Origin: Streptomyces carminius
Lineage (GTDB): Bacteria; Actinomycetota; Actinomycetes; Streptomycetales; Streptomycetaceae
Direction: 5' to 3'
DNA: 64,000 bases
Assembly (NCBI RefSeq): GCF_002794255.1
Contig: NZ_PGGW01000011.1
Coordinates: 62,001-126,000 of the forward strand
Shown: piece by piece, positions 35,960 to 44,118 of the stretch
Layout: each line of letters begins with the position of its first letter
Numbering within the stretch: the stretch's first letter is position 1
Position numbers and translations under genes: made by a program
The notes under the pieces: model-generated
What the model saw: only the letters and a program-made list of their open reading frames with translations
Databases searched by the model: none
What the model was told of the DNA's origin: nothing

Positions 35960-36433
35960 ATGACCGACCGAGACGGACGCCTTTCCATCGGCGAGCTGGC
36001 CGCCCGCTCCGGCCTGGCTCCCTCCGCCCTGCGCTACTACGAGGAGCTCGGGCTGATCCACTCCGAGCGGACCTCCGGCAACCAGCGCCGCTACCCCCGC
36101 ACCGCGCTGCGCCGGGTCGCCTTCGTACGGGCCGCCCAGCGGGTCGGCCTGTCCCTGGAGGAGGCCCGTGCCGCCCTGGACCGGCTGCCCGTGGACCGGG
36201 CACCCAGCGCCGCCGAGTGGAACGCGGTGGCCCGCACCTGGCAGCGGCGGATCGACCGGCGGATCGCCGAGCTGGAGCGGCTCAGGGAGCGGCTGACCGG
36301 CTGCATCGGCTGCGGCTGCCTGAGCCTGCGCAAGTGCGGTCTGTACAACCCGAGCGACATCGCCGGGACGCACGGCCCGGGCGCCCGCTACCTGGTGGAG
36401 GAGGACCGGCCGGAGCCGGAGCCCGCCCGCTGA
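35960..36433 (+). CDS. soxR: Redox-sensing transcriptional activator SoxR
   Basis: A 157-residue MerR-family protein. SIGELAARSGLAPSALRYYEELGLI (residues 9-33 region) is the winged HTH, and the C-terminal CIGCGCLSLRKC (about residues 115-126) is the CX2CXCX5C [2Fe-2S] site that senses redox-cycling compounds and superoxide. Start: ATG 35960, with TATGCT at 35947-35952 acting as a plausible -10; the ATG would be at or next to the transcript start, so leaderless. ATG 35948 is an alternative. Divergent from the transketolase halves, with the shared SoxR box between. Confidence 0.95.
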   Translation: MTDRDGRLSIGELAARSGLAPSALRYYEELGLIHSERTSGNQRRYPRTALRRVAFVRAAQRVGLSLEEARAALDRLPVDRAPSAAEWNAVARTWQRRIDRRIAELERLRERLTGCIGCGCLSLRKCGLYNPSDIAGTHGPGARYLVEEDRPEPEPAR

Positions 36434-36520
36434 GCCGCGCGGTGTCCCGCAGCGCCCCGCCGGGTTTCCCCGGCCGCCGTGCGGGCACTCGCGGCCGCGA
36501 GATTCGGGAGGTGGAAGACG

Positions 36521-36865
36521 ATGGCCGACATCTCGGCACCGGAGCCGGACGCCCTGTGGGACGAGTTCCACAGCGTGGTGAACATGACGTCGAACGAGCT
36601 GGAGGCCTGGCTCAGGACGAGCGGCGCCGGCGAGCGCGGCGAGGAGCTTCCCGAGCGGGCCGGGCCCGAGCGCGGGCGGCAGGTGCTCGCGGTGCTGCGG
36701 AAACGGCGCACCGACCTCGACGACACGGACGTCGAGGTGATGCGCGAGGTGGTGGACACCGTGACCGCCGAGTTCGAGCGGGTGCGGATCGCGGACGCCG
36801 TGCGGGACCAGGACTGGCGGCACCGGATGATGTCGCTGGGGCACGACCCGGTCAAGGACACCTGA
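36521..36865 (+). CDS. DUF3140 domain-containing protein
   Basis: A 114-residue acidic, soluble protein. LWDEFHSVVNMTSNELEAWL (about residues 12-31) and LAVLRKRRTDLDDTDVEVMREVV (about 56-78) match DUF3140, a family widespread in actinobacteria and some fungi, function unknown. ATG 36521 follows GGGAGG. It is a single-gene unit ending at a shared hairpin. Confidence 0.88.
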   Translation: MADISAPEPDALWDEFHSVVNMTSNELEAWLRTSGAGERGEELPERAGPERGRQVLAVLRKRRTDLDDTDVEVMREVVDTVTAEFERVRIADAVRDQDWRHRMMSLGHDPVKDT

Positions 36866-36902
36866 CCCGCCGCCGGGCGGCCCCGCTGCTCCCGCTGCTC
36901 CC

Positions 36903-36940
36903 GCTGCTCCGGCGCTCCCGTCCGGGGGCACCGGAGCAGC
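36903..36940. terminator. Bidirectional terminator between DUF3140 and GGDEF/EAL genes
   Basis: GCTGCTCCGG (36903-36912) pairs perfectly with CCGGAGCAGC (36931-36940). The left arm is the last of a run of CTGCTCCCG-like tandem copies (about 36884-36910). Confidence 0.6.
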
Positions 36941-36941
36941 G

Positions 36942-39134
36942 TCACTGGCCGGCCGCCATGGGCATCGCGCACACCAGGCTCTCCGGCGGTCCCGGCCGCG
37001 CGTAGTACCAGCCCTGGGCGGAGTCGCAGCCCAGCCGGCGCAGCTGTGCGGCCTGGGCCGCCGTCTCCACGCCCTCGACCGTCACGGCCAGGTCGAGGGC
37101 GTGGGCCAGCGAGACGATGCCGTCGACGACCTTGAGGTCGACGGGATCGGCCGGATCCTGCTGGAGCCCCTGGGTGAAGGAGCGGTCCAGCTTCAGCGTG
37201 CTCGCGGGCAGCCTGCGCAGACTCGCCAGGTTGGAGTAGCCGGTGCCGAAGTCGTCCAGGGCGATGCGCACCCCCAGGTCGGCGAGCCGCCTTAAAGGCT
37301 TCAGCTCGTCGTCGTCGGCCCGGATCAGGGCGCTCTCGGTGACCTCCAGACACAGTGAGGACGGATCGAGCCCGGCGTCCCGCAGGACCGCCACCGTCTC
37401 CGAGACCAGTTCCTGGTGGCGCAACTGCCGCGGCGAGAGGTTGACGTTCACCCGCAGCGGCCGGGTGCCGCCGATGCCCCGCACCTGCCACTCGCACGCC
37501 TGCCGCACCGCCTGTTCCAGCACCCAGCGGCCCAGCGGGACGATCAGCCCGGTGTGCTCGGCCAGCGGGATGAAGCGGTCCGGGCCCAGCACCCCGTGGC
37601 GCGGATGGGCCCAGCGCACCAGGGCCTCGGCGCCCTCCACGCTGCCGTCCGCCATCCGCACCAGCGGCTGGTACTCGATGAAGAACTCCTCGTTCTCCAG
37701 GGCGGCGGGCAGATGGGTGGTCAGCGTGTGGCGGCTGATGGTGCGGGCGTCGGAGTCGGGGTCGGCCAGTTCGTAGCGGTTGCCGCCCCTGGCCTTGGCC
37801 CGGTACATGGTGATGTCGGCGCTGCGCAGCACCTCCGCCGGGGTCAGCTCGGTGACCGGCCCCTCGACGATGCCGATGCTGGCGCGCACCGTCAGCTCCC
37901 GGTCGCCCAGGCAGATCGGGGAGGACAGCGCCTCCAGCGCCCGCCGGGCCAGATCGGTCACCTCCGAGCGTGCCACCGGGTCGCTGATCAGGGCGACGAA
38001 CTCGTCGCCGCCGATCCTGGCGACCAGATGGCGCTGCGAGGCCACACAGTTCTGCAGCCGCTCGGCCACGTTCACCAGCAGCCGGTCGCCCGTGGCGTGA
38101 CCGAGGCTGTCGTTGACCGCCTTGAACCCGTCCAGGTCCAGATAGCACAGGCCGATCCGGGTGGCGCCGGAGCCGGGGGAGAGGGTTTTCTCCAGACGCT
38201 CGAAGAACATCGTGCGGTTGGGCAGGTCCGTCAGCGCGTCGTGGGTGGCCTCGTAGCGCAGCCGCAGGTTCAGCAGCCGCCGCTCGGTGATGTCCTCCAT
38301 CAGCGCCAGCATGTACCGCGGCTCGCCGTCGGGGTCGCGCAGCAGCGAGACGTTCAGGTTGGTCCACAGCACCGTGCCGTCGCTGCGGGTGTACGGCTTC
38401 TCCATCCGGTAGTGGTCGCGTTCGCCGCGCACCAGCTCCTCGTGGATCCGCCAGACGCTCGGTGAGTCGTCGGGGTGGACCCAGTCGGAGACCTTGCGGC
38501 TGCGCACATGGTGTTCCGAGCCGCCGAACATCCGCGCGAGCGCGCCGTTGACGTCGAGGATCCGCCCGTCCATGTCGGCGATCCCGATACCGATCGTGGC
38601 GCCCTCGAAGACCGCCTTGAACCGGGTCTCGCTCTCGTGGAGGGCCTTCTCCACGGCCTCCCGGGCGGCGAGTGCCGCACGGGAGAGGGCCTCCTGCTCG
38701 GAGCGGGTGCGCTCCTGCAGCGCCTGGGCGAACCCGGCCGAGACCGCGTGCTGGAGCCGGGCGCAGCGCGCGCGTCCGTCCTCGGTGGGCAGCACGGCCG
38801 GATCGCTGCAGTACAGCAGCAGGTAGGCGTCCACCACGCCGAGCACCTGCGGCAGCGAGTCGGGGGACGTGCAGTGCGCCTCGACCAGCGCCGCCCCCAC
38901 CTCGCGGCCCGGGGAGGGGTCGAAGGGCCGGCCGTGCAGGGCCTCGCCGAGCAGGTGCGCCAGCGGGAGCAGGAACTCCTCGAACTCGGCGCGGGTCATC
39001 GACGTGGCCGTGGCGGGGTAGACCGCGCGGCTCCAGATCCGCGCGAAGCGGCGGTACCCGTCGTTCCGGTCTGCGGAGCCGTCCGGCGCGGGAGCGCGGC
39101 CGGACCCGGAGAGCTCCTGGGAGGACGCGGTCAC
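36942..39134 (-). CDS. PAS-GGDEF-EAL cyclic-di-GMP protein (RmdA-like)
   Basis: A 730-residue signalling protein with no clear membrane helices. In order: an N-terminal helical region of about 170 residues, a PAS/PAC domain (about 188-310, FKAVFEGATIGIGIADMDGRI), a GGDEF domain with ARIGGDEFVAL (about 395) and an EAL domain starting near 490 with EGAEALVRW (about 522) and DDFGTGYSNLASLR (about 635). Both the diguanylate cyclase and phosphodiesterase motifs look intact, so it may be bifunctional, like RmdA/RmdB of Streptomyces, which control c-di-GMP and development. GTG 39134 overlaps the stop of the upstream methyltransferase. Confidence 0.93.
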   Translation of the reverse strand: MTASSQELSGSGRAPAPDGSADRNDGYRRFARIWSRAVYPATATSMTRAEFEEFLLPLAHLLGEALHGRPFDPSPGREVGAALVEAHCTSPDSLPQVLGVVDAYLLLYCSDPAVLPTEDGRARCARLQHAVSAGFAQALQERTRSEQEALSRAALAAREAVEKALHESETRFKAVFEGATIGIGIADMDGRILDVNGALARMFGGSEHHVRSRKVSDWVHPDDSPSVWRIHEELVRGERDHYRMEKPYTRSDGTVLWTNLNVSLLRDPDGEPRYMLALMEDITERRLLNLRLRYEATHDALTDLPNRTMFFERLEKTLSPGSGATRIGLCYLDLDGFKAVNDSLGHATGDRLLVNVAERLQNCVASQRHLVARIGGDEFVALISDPVARSEVTDLARRALEALSSPICLGDRELTVRASIGIVEGPVTELTPAEVLRSADITMYRAKARGGNRYELADPDSDARTISRHTLTTHLPAALENEEFFIEYQPLVRMADGSVEGAEALVRWAHPRHGVLGPDRFIPLAEHTGLIVPLGRWVLEQAVRQACEWQVRGIGGTRPLRVNVNLSPRQLRHQELVSETVAVLRDAGLDPSSLCLEVTESALIRADDDELKPLRRLADLGVRIALDDFGTGYSNLASLRRLPASTLKLDRSFTQGLQQDPADPVDLKVVDGIVSLAHALDLAVTVEGVETAAQAAQLRRLGCDSAQGWYYARPGPPESLVCAMPMAAGQ

Positions 39135-39949
39135 GCCTTGCGTCCCACGCCGCCGAAACCGGTGTAGGCCACTGGGTCCTCCTCCTGGTCGGCCGGTCCC
39201 TCCGGGCGCCAGTCGGGCATGGAGACCAGACCGGGCTCGACCATCTCGAAGCCGTCGAAGAACCGTTCCACCTCGGAACGGGAGCGCATGATCAGCGGTG
39301 AACCGATGGTGCGGTAGACGCCCTCCACCCGGTCCCCCTGCTCCGACCGGCGCGGGCTGCCCTCGACCGAGGCGTGGGTGAGGATCAGCAGACTGCCGGG
39401 GGCGAGCTCGTCGCGCAGTTCGGCGACCCTCCCCCACGGGTCGTCGCCGTCCTGCAGGAAGTGCAGCAGCGCCACCAGCAGCAGGGCCACCGGCCGTTCC
39501 AGGTCGAGCAGCCGGCCGACCTCGTCGCTGCCGAGGATGTCCTTGGGGTCCCGGAAGTCGGCGGCGACGACCCCGGTGCGGTCCTCGTCGCCCGTCAGGA
39601 CGGCCCGGCTGTGGGCGACGGCCACCGGGTCGTTGTCCACGTAGACGACCCGGGCCGCGGGGTCGGCGGCCCGGGCGATCTCGTGGACGTTGCCGAAGGT
39701 CGGTATCCCCGAGCCGATGTCCAGGAACTGGGTCACCCCCTCCCGGACGGCGAAGCGGACCGCCCGGCGCATGAAGGCCCGGTTGGCCTGCATGATCTTG
39801 GGAAGTCCGGGGAACGCCTCGATCGCCCGCCGCGCGGCCTCCCGGTCGGCCTCGAAGTTGTGCGATCCGCCCAGGTAGTAGTCGTAGATGCGGGACACGC
39901 TCGGCACGGACAGGTCGATGCCCTGCGGAGCCCAGGCGGGACGCTCCAT
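39131..39949 (-). CDS. SAM-dependent methyltransferase (DUF574 family)
   Basis: A 272-residue member of the large actinobacterial DUF574 group. PSVSRIYDYYLGGSHNFEAD (about residues 16-35) is its diagnostic N-terminal block, and FLDIGSGIPTFGNVHEIA (about 75-92) is the SAM-binding loop. Substrate unknown; Streptomyces genomes carry dozens. ATG 39949 is preceded by GGAG at seven bases; a TTG four codons earlier is less likely. Its stop overlaps the c-di-GMP gene's GTG, so the two are coupled. Confidence 0.9.
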   Translation of the reverse strand: MERPAWAPQGIDLSVPSVSRIYDYYLGGSHNFEADREAARRAIEAFPGLPKIMQANRAFMRRAVRFAVREGVTQFLDIGSGIPTFGNVHEIARAADPAARVVYVDNDPVAVAHSRAVLTGDEDRTGVVAADFRDPKDILGSDEVGRLLDLERPVALLLVALLHFLQDGDDPWGRVAELRDELAPGSLLILTHASVEGSPRRSEQGDRVEGVYRTIGSPLIMRSRSEVERFFDGFEMVEPGLVSMPDWRPEGPADQEEDPVAYTGFGGVGRKA

Positions 39950-40143
39950 CAAAGTCTCCAACTGATCGCTGAATATGACAATGGGACTCCAGAGGCTACT
40001 GATCCCAGACGGACAGGTACACGGAAACGAGCCGACGACGTTCCGGTCGCAACCCGCTACGTATAGCTTGCCCCGGTTCTTCCGTCCGGTTAATCGCGGG
40101 GACGGCTGTGTTTTTCGCCGACCGTCGGGGATACCCGGCGGGA

Positions 40144-40494
40144 ATGAGCACCAACGACCACAGCGAACTCCCCTTGCCCGACTACGACCATCTGTCCGTG
40201 GGCGAACTGGAGCACCGCGTCCGGTCCCTTCCGCATGAGGCTCTGGAACGACTGCTCCATTACGAACGCGAACATGCGGACCGCGCCCATGTGACCGCGG
40301 TGCTGACGGCCCGTCTCCACCAGCTGGAGGAGGGCAGCCCGCAGTCTCCCGGCAGCAGCGTGCCGCCCTCCGGCCCCAAGGGCGAGCCCGGTGGCTCCCC
40401 CGTCAGCCCGGCGACCTCGCCGGAACCGTACAACCCGCCGCCGCACGGCACCCCCGACCAGCCCGCCAGGCCGGTGGGCAACCGCTTCCGCTGA
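40144..40494 (+). CDS. Small hypothetical protein (DUF8129-like)
   Basis: 116 residues. The first 65 form a helical domain (LPLPDYDHLSVGELEHRVRS, then LERLLHYEREHADRAHVTAV) like one found in actinobacterial lipid-droplet-associated and small acidic proteins. The last 50 residues are Pro/Ser/Gly-rich and disordered. ATG 40144. No known role. It stands alone before a very strong terminator. Confidence 0.75.
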   Translation: MSTNDHSELPLPDYDHLSVGELEHRVRSLPHEALERLLHYEREHADRAHVTAVLTARLHQLEEGSPQSPGSSVPPSGPKGEPGGSPVSPATSPEPYNPPPHGTPDQPARPVGNRFR

Positions 40495-40522
40495 GGCGGT
40501 GACCGGGGAGGCTCCCCGGCTC

Positions 40523-40561
40523 GCGATGTTTCCCGGGGCCGCCGGCCCCGGGAAACATCGC
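40523..40561 (+). terminator. Perfect 18-bp hairpin
   Basis: GCGATGTTTCCCGGGGCC (40523-40540) and its exact complement (40544-40561) around GCC, 29 bp after the preceding stop codon. No U-tract. Confidence 0.85.
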
Positions 40562-40569
40562 GGTGCTTT

Positions 40570-40630
40570 CCCGGCAGCCCGGTACGAGGTGCCCCCGCGC
40601 CGCGGGGGCACCTCGTACCGGGCTGCCGGG
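40570..40630. repeat. 61-bp near-perfect palindrome
   Basis: Arms of 30 bp (40570-40599 and 40601-40630) match perfectly around a single base. It begins 9 bp after the previous hairpin, in a 430-bp region between convergent genes that holds no gene. It could be a terminator for both strands, a recombination-prone palindrome, or a protein site. Confidence 0.9.
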
Positions 40631-40702
40631 GCGCGTCGGCCGAGGTTCGCCCCGCTCGCCGCGTCGGCCGGGAGCCTCCCCGGGCAGGACACTGCCTGCG
40701 GC

Positions 40703-40736
40703 CTCCGAGGGCCTGGGGACACCCAGGCCCTCGGAG
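40703..40736. terminator. Third hairpin in the same intergenic region
   Basis: CTCCGAGGGCCTGGG (40703-40717) pairs perfectly with CCCAGGCCCTCGGAG (40722-40736), with loop GACA. It may serve the minus-strand DUF2267 gene. Confidence 0.65.
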
Positions 40737-40924
40737 ACCGGGGCCCGGGGAGGCGCCGGGACCGGGCGCGGATGCCGTCGGCTTTCCGGCGAACCCTCCC
40801 GGTCACCGCGTCGGCGGTCCGGCCCGCGGTGTCCGTGAGGTCCGCGGGGCCCTCGACGGGCGCCCGCCTCCGGAGGCGCTCCCTCCGGAGGGCTTCCGTG
40901 GCCGGATGCCGGTTCTCCGTGATG

Positions 40925-41359
40925 TCAGTCCTCCGTGGCGCGGGCGGTGGGCAGCAGCCGGCGGATGTCCGGCGGCAGGACATGGCAGACCTTGAGCATC
41001 AGTTCGGGGGAGACCGCCGCGTCCAGCACTTCCAGCACCGCCGTCGCCTCCCGTATCGCGACGTCCTCCGAGGACCGGGACCGCCAGGCGACCCGTCCGG
41101 CGAAGGCGGTCAGGTCGAACGGTTCGCCGCGGGTGCGGGACTCGGTCCGCTGCCGCGGGGACGCCTCGTGCCCGGCCACCACTTCGCGCAGGGGCTCCGC
41201 CGCCTCCGTGGGGAGCTGGGCGGCGAGATGGTCGGCCACCCCGTCCGGCACGCGTTCGGCCAGCGTCTCCAGGGTGGCCCGCAGCGCGCGTTCCGCCGCC
41301 TGCCGGTCGGGCAGGCCCGCGTGCGCCTGGACCTGGCCGGTGAGTTCCTCGTAGCGCAT
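40925..41359 (-). CDS. DUF2267 domain-containing protein
   Basis: A 144-residue soluble helical protein. MRYEELTGQVQAHAGLPDRQ, then AERALRATLETLAERVPDGVADHLAAQLP, and an FAGRVAWRSRSSEDVA segment match DUF2267, a stress-associated family of unknown function. The related repeated half at about 85-135 (ATAVLEVLDAAVSPELMLKVC) is also typical. ATG 41359 has AGGAGAGG upstream. Tandem nonamers lie in its leader. Confidence 0.88.
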   Translation of the reverse strand: MRYEELTGQVQAHAGLPDRQAAERALRATLETLAERVPDGVADHLAAQLPTEAAEPLREVVAGHEASPRQRTESRTRGEPFDLTAFAGRVAWRSRSSEDVAIREATAVLEVLDAAVSPELMLKVCHVLPPDIRRLLPTARATED

Positions 41360-41371
41360 GGTGGGCACCTC

Positions 41372-41398
41372 TCCTCTGGTTCCTCTGGTTCCTCTGGT
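41372..41398 (-). repeat. Three exact 9-bp tandem repeats in the DUF2267 leader
   Basis: TCCTCTGGT repeated three times without change. On the transcript this is ACCAGAGGA three times, so it multiplies an AGAGGA Shine-Dalgarno-like sequence just upstream of the gene. Confidence 0.8.
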
Positions 41399-41533
41399 TC
41401 TCTTCCGGTCTTTTCCGGGTCTCCCGGTCCTCCTCCCGGGCGGGTGACCGCCCGGAGGGGCGCCGACACCTGCCGTTTTCCGGACGGCGTATCGGGCACG
41501 CGTTACGAATCCGACCAAACGGAGGTGAGAGAC

Positions 41534-41935
41534 GTGCCGGGACGGAAGGAGCTCCCCTCGACCCTGGAGCGCTCCCCGGAGGAGGCGCAGCGCACCTGGA
41601 TCAAGGCCCATGACTCCGCGGTCAAGGAGTACGGCGAGGGCCGCCGCGCCCATCAGACCGCCTACGGCGCCCTCAAGCACAAGTACGAGAAGGTGGGCGA
41701 CCACTGGGAGCGCAAGGAGGGCGGCCGCAAGGGCCCGTCCGACGAGCGGGCCGCCACTCCGCGCGGGAAGGGCGGACACAGCGGTGAGGGCGTCGACGAG
41801 AACGCCAGCAAGGAGCATCTGTACTCCATCGCCCAGCGGCTGGACATCAACGGCCGTTCCCGGATGACGAAGGACGAACTCCTGCGGGCCATCCGCAAGG
41901 CCAACCGCTCCAGGACCCGCCAGGCGCGCTCCTGA
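41534..41935 (+). CDS. ChaB family protein
   Basis: 133 residues. The first 65 match ChaB: PGRKELPSTLERSPEEAQRTW then YGALKHKYEKVGDHWERKE. The C-terminal 40 residues (ASKEHLYSIAQRLDINGRSR, then MTKDELLRAIRKAN) resemble a Rho-N/SAP-like nucleic-acid-binding helix pair seen in many actinobacterial ChaB proteins. Function in actinobacteria is unknown. GTG 41534 has GGAGG eight bases before. Confidence 0.85.
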   Translation: MPGRKELPSTLERSPEEAQRTWIKAHDSAVKEYGEGRRAHQTAYGALKHKYEKVGDHWERKEGGRKGPSDERAATPRGKGGHSGEGVDENASKEHLYSIAQRLDINGRSRMTKDELLRAIRKANRSRTRQARS

Positions 41936-41962
41936 GCTCCTGACCCGCCGGTCCGCCGGCAC

Positions 41963-42007
41963 CCGCCCCGACGCTCCCGACGCCCCTCGGCGGGAGCGTC
42001 GGGGCGG
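41963..42007 (+). terminator. Terminator after chaB-like gene
   Basis: A perfect 17-bp stem (41963-41979 with 41991-42007) with an 11-nt loop, 28 bp past the stop. The rest of the 321-bp gap to the heptose operon's end has no visible gene; three near-identical copies of CAGCCCAYGTA overlap the operon's last stop codon (about 42233-42268). Confidence 0.75.
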
Positions 42008-42256
42008 TCCGTGCGGTCGGCGGTCCGCGCGGCCGCCGGCGGCCGCGGGGCACGGTGGCCGTGACCGCGCCGGGGAGAGGGCCACGCCGACGGGGAACGC
42101 GCGGACCACCGCCGGCGGCAGCACCGTCCGCGCCGGCCCGCCACCGAGCGGCGGGGACTCCGCGCGGAGCACGGGCTCCTCCGCGTTCCGGCCGCGGCGG
42201 AGCCCGGCCCGCGGCGGCGGCCCCGCGGCCGATCGGCCCACGTATCAGCCCATGTA

Positions 42257-43252
42257 TCAGCCCACGTACCGGCGGGCGTTGGAACGGCGCTGCTCCGTCT
42301 CCAGCAGCCGCAGCCGCCCCTCGACCTCCGCAGGCACCACCCGGCGCTCGCGCAGCACCCAGGGCAGACCCGCCAGCGCCCGCCCGAACGCCCGCGCCGA
42401 GGCCGCGTCGCGCGGCACCGTACGGGCCAGGTACCAGGTACGGCGCAGCGCCGCGGACAGCGGGCGGCGCAGCCAGGTGAACCACAGCGTGTTCCGCAGT
42501 CCGTCCACCCGGCGCCCCGTGGCGTCCCGGGCGGCCGAGGGCGCGTGGTGGACCGTCAGCTCCCCGGCGTAGGCCAGCCACCAGCCCCGTACCGCCAGAT
42601 CGGTGGCCAGCAGTTCCTCCTCGCCGCCCAGCCACAGCCGGGGCGAGAAGCCGCCCGCCGTGCGGAACGCGTCGGTGCGCAGTACCGTCGCGGCGGCGAG
42701 GAAGGAGCCCAGCGCCGGGCCGGGCAGCCAGTCGGGGCCGGACAGCGGGGAGTCGCGCAGCTCGGCGACGATCGGGTCCTCGGTGCCCTCCGGTTCCACC
42801 ACGATGCGTGCCGTGACCGCCGCCAGGTCCGGGTGCCGGTCCAGCAGGTCGGCCGCCGCGGCCAGCGAGCCCGGCTCCCACCAGGAGTCGTCGTCGCAGA
42901 AGGCCACATAGGGGGTGGTGACCCGGGCCACCGCCACGTTGCGGCCCACCGCCCCCAGGTTCCGCTCCGCCCGCAGCAGCCGCACCCACGGATGGACGCG
43001 GGCCACGGTCTCGCAGGTCCCGTCCGTGGAGGCGTTGTCGACGACGAACACGGCGGGCCGCTCGGGGAGCCGGGCCAGCCGGCCGAGGGTGTGCAGCAGT
43101 TCCGCGCGCCGGTTGTGGGTGATCACCACGACCGAGACCCGGGGGTCGGGGCCGGACGCCCCGGCGGTGTCCGGGGCGGGGGCGGTCTCCGGCGTCCCGG
43201 GCGTCCCGGGCACCTCGGAGGGCAGGGGCTTCGCGGTGGGCTCGGAGGTCAC
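42257..43252 (-). CDS. GT2 family glycosyltransferase (heptose operon, last gene)
   Basis: A 331-residue GT-A enzyme. VSVVVITHNRRAELLHTL (about residues 39-56), FVVDNASTDGT (about 68), AFCDDDSWWEPGSL (about 116, DxD site) and GGEEELLATDLAVRGWWLAY (about 210) are the expected blocks. It is closely similar to the neighbouring GT2 (same DDDSWWEPGSL and RRPLxxAxRRT segments), so the two arose by duplication. An N-terminal 35-residue Pro/Thr/Gly run is low complexity. GTG 43252 overlaps the neighbour's stop by four bases. Likely transfers a sugar during assembly of the heptose-containing glycan. Confidence 0.9.
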   Translation of the reverse strand: MTSEPTAKPLPSEVPGTPGTPETAPAPDTAGASGPDPRVSVVVITHNRRAELLHTLGRLARLPERPAVFVVDNASTDGTCETVARVHPWVRLLRAERNLGAVGRNVAVARVTTPYVAFCDDDSWWEPGSLAAAADLLDRHPDLAAVTARIVVEPEGTEDPIVAELRDSPLSGPDWLPGPALGSFLAAATVLRTDAFRTAGGFSPRLWLGGEEELLATDLAVRGWWLAYAGELTVHHAPSAARDATGRRVDGLRNTLWFTWLRRPLSAALRRTWYLARTVPRDAASARAFGRALAGLPWVLRERRVVPAEVEGRLRLLETEQRRSNARRYVG

Positions 43253-44118
43253 GGGACGGGCTGTCCTTCCAGCAGACGGGCGGCTTCCTCGACGTACGGC
43301 GGCAGTGGCCGGCGGGCGCGCAGCGCCACGGGCAGCCGGGCCAGCGCGCCGCGCAGGGCCTCCCGGGCCACCGGGTCGCGGCGGGCCCGGTCGGCCAGCG
43401 CGAGGGTGCGGCGCGCGGCCAGCGGCAGCGGGCGGCGCAGCCAGCAGGTCAGCAGCTCGTTGCGGAGCTGCAGCGCGCCGCGCCCGGAGCGCGGCGCCGG
43501 GTCGGGATGGTGGTGGGCGACGACCTCGGGGCAGTGGCTGACCCCCCAGCCGCGGGCGGACAGGTCGTACGCCAGCAGGGTCTCCTCGGCTCCGATGAAC
43601 AGCAGCGGATGGAACCCCCCGGCGTCCAGGAACGCCTTCCGGCGCACCACCGAGGCGCAGGCGAGGAAGCCCAGCACCTGGGGACCGGGCAGATCCCCGG
43701 CCGGCCCCAGCGGGGAGGCGGCCATGACCTCGTTGAGCGGGTCGGGTTCCTGCTCGGGCCCCACCAGGGTGCGGGCGGCCACCAGGCCCAGCCGGGGATG
43801 CGCCGCCAGCAGTTCGGCGGCCCTCGCCAGCGAGCCCGGCTCCCACCAGGAGTCGTCGTCGCTGAAGGCCACGTAAGGGGTGTCCAGCTCGGCGACCCCC
43901 CGGTTGCGGGCGGACGCCCCCCGGTTGGCGGCCAGCGCCAGCAGCCGCACCTGGGGGAACAGCACCGGGACCATGGTCCGGGTGTGGTCGGTGGAGCCGT
44001 TGTCGACCACCAGCACCCGGGGACGCTCGGGCAGCTCCGTCAGCCGCCGCAGGGTCCGGGCGAGACGGTCGGCGCGGTTGCGGGTGGCGATGACCACGCC
44101 GATCGGCGAGTCCGTCAT
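43249..44118 (-). CDS. GT2 family glycosyltransferase
   Basis: A 289-residue GT-A enzyme, paralogue of the gene downstream. IGVVIATRNRADRLARTLRR (residues 6-25), VVDNGSTDHTR (about 38), AFSDDDSWWEPGSLA (about 86) and GAEETLLAYDLSARGW (about 180) define the fold and active site. No membrane helix. ATG 44118 overlaps the upstream GT9 stop by ATGA. Part of the same translationally coupled operon. Confidence 0.92.
   Translation of the reverse strand: MTDSPIGVVIATRNRADRLARTLRRLTELPERPRVLVVDNGSTDHTRTMVPVLFPQVRLLALAANRGASARNRGVAELDTPYVAFSDDDSWWEPGSLARAAELLAAHPRLGLVAARTLVGPEQEPDPLNEVMAASPLGPAGDLPGPQVLGFLACASVVRRKAFLDAGGFHPLLFIGAEETLLAYDLSARGWGVSHCPEVVAHHHPDPAPRSGRGALQLRNELLTCWLRRPLPLAARRTLALADRARRDPVAREALRGALARLPVALRARRPLPPYVEEAARLLEGQPVP

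Noticed and set aside
40523..40736. Repeat array as CRISPR
   Set aside because: The repeats are inverted, of different sequence, and not separated by uniform spacers.
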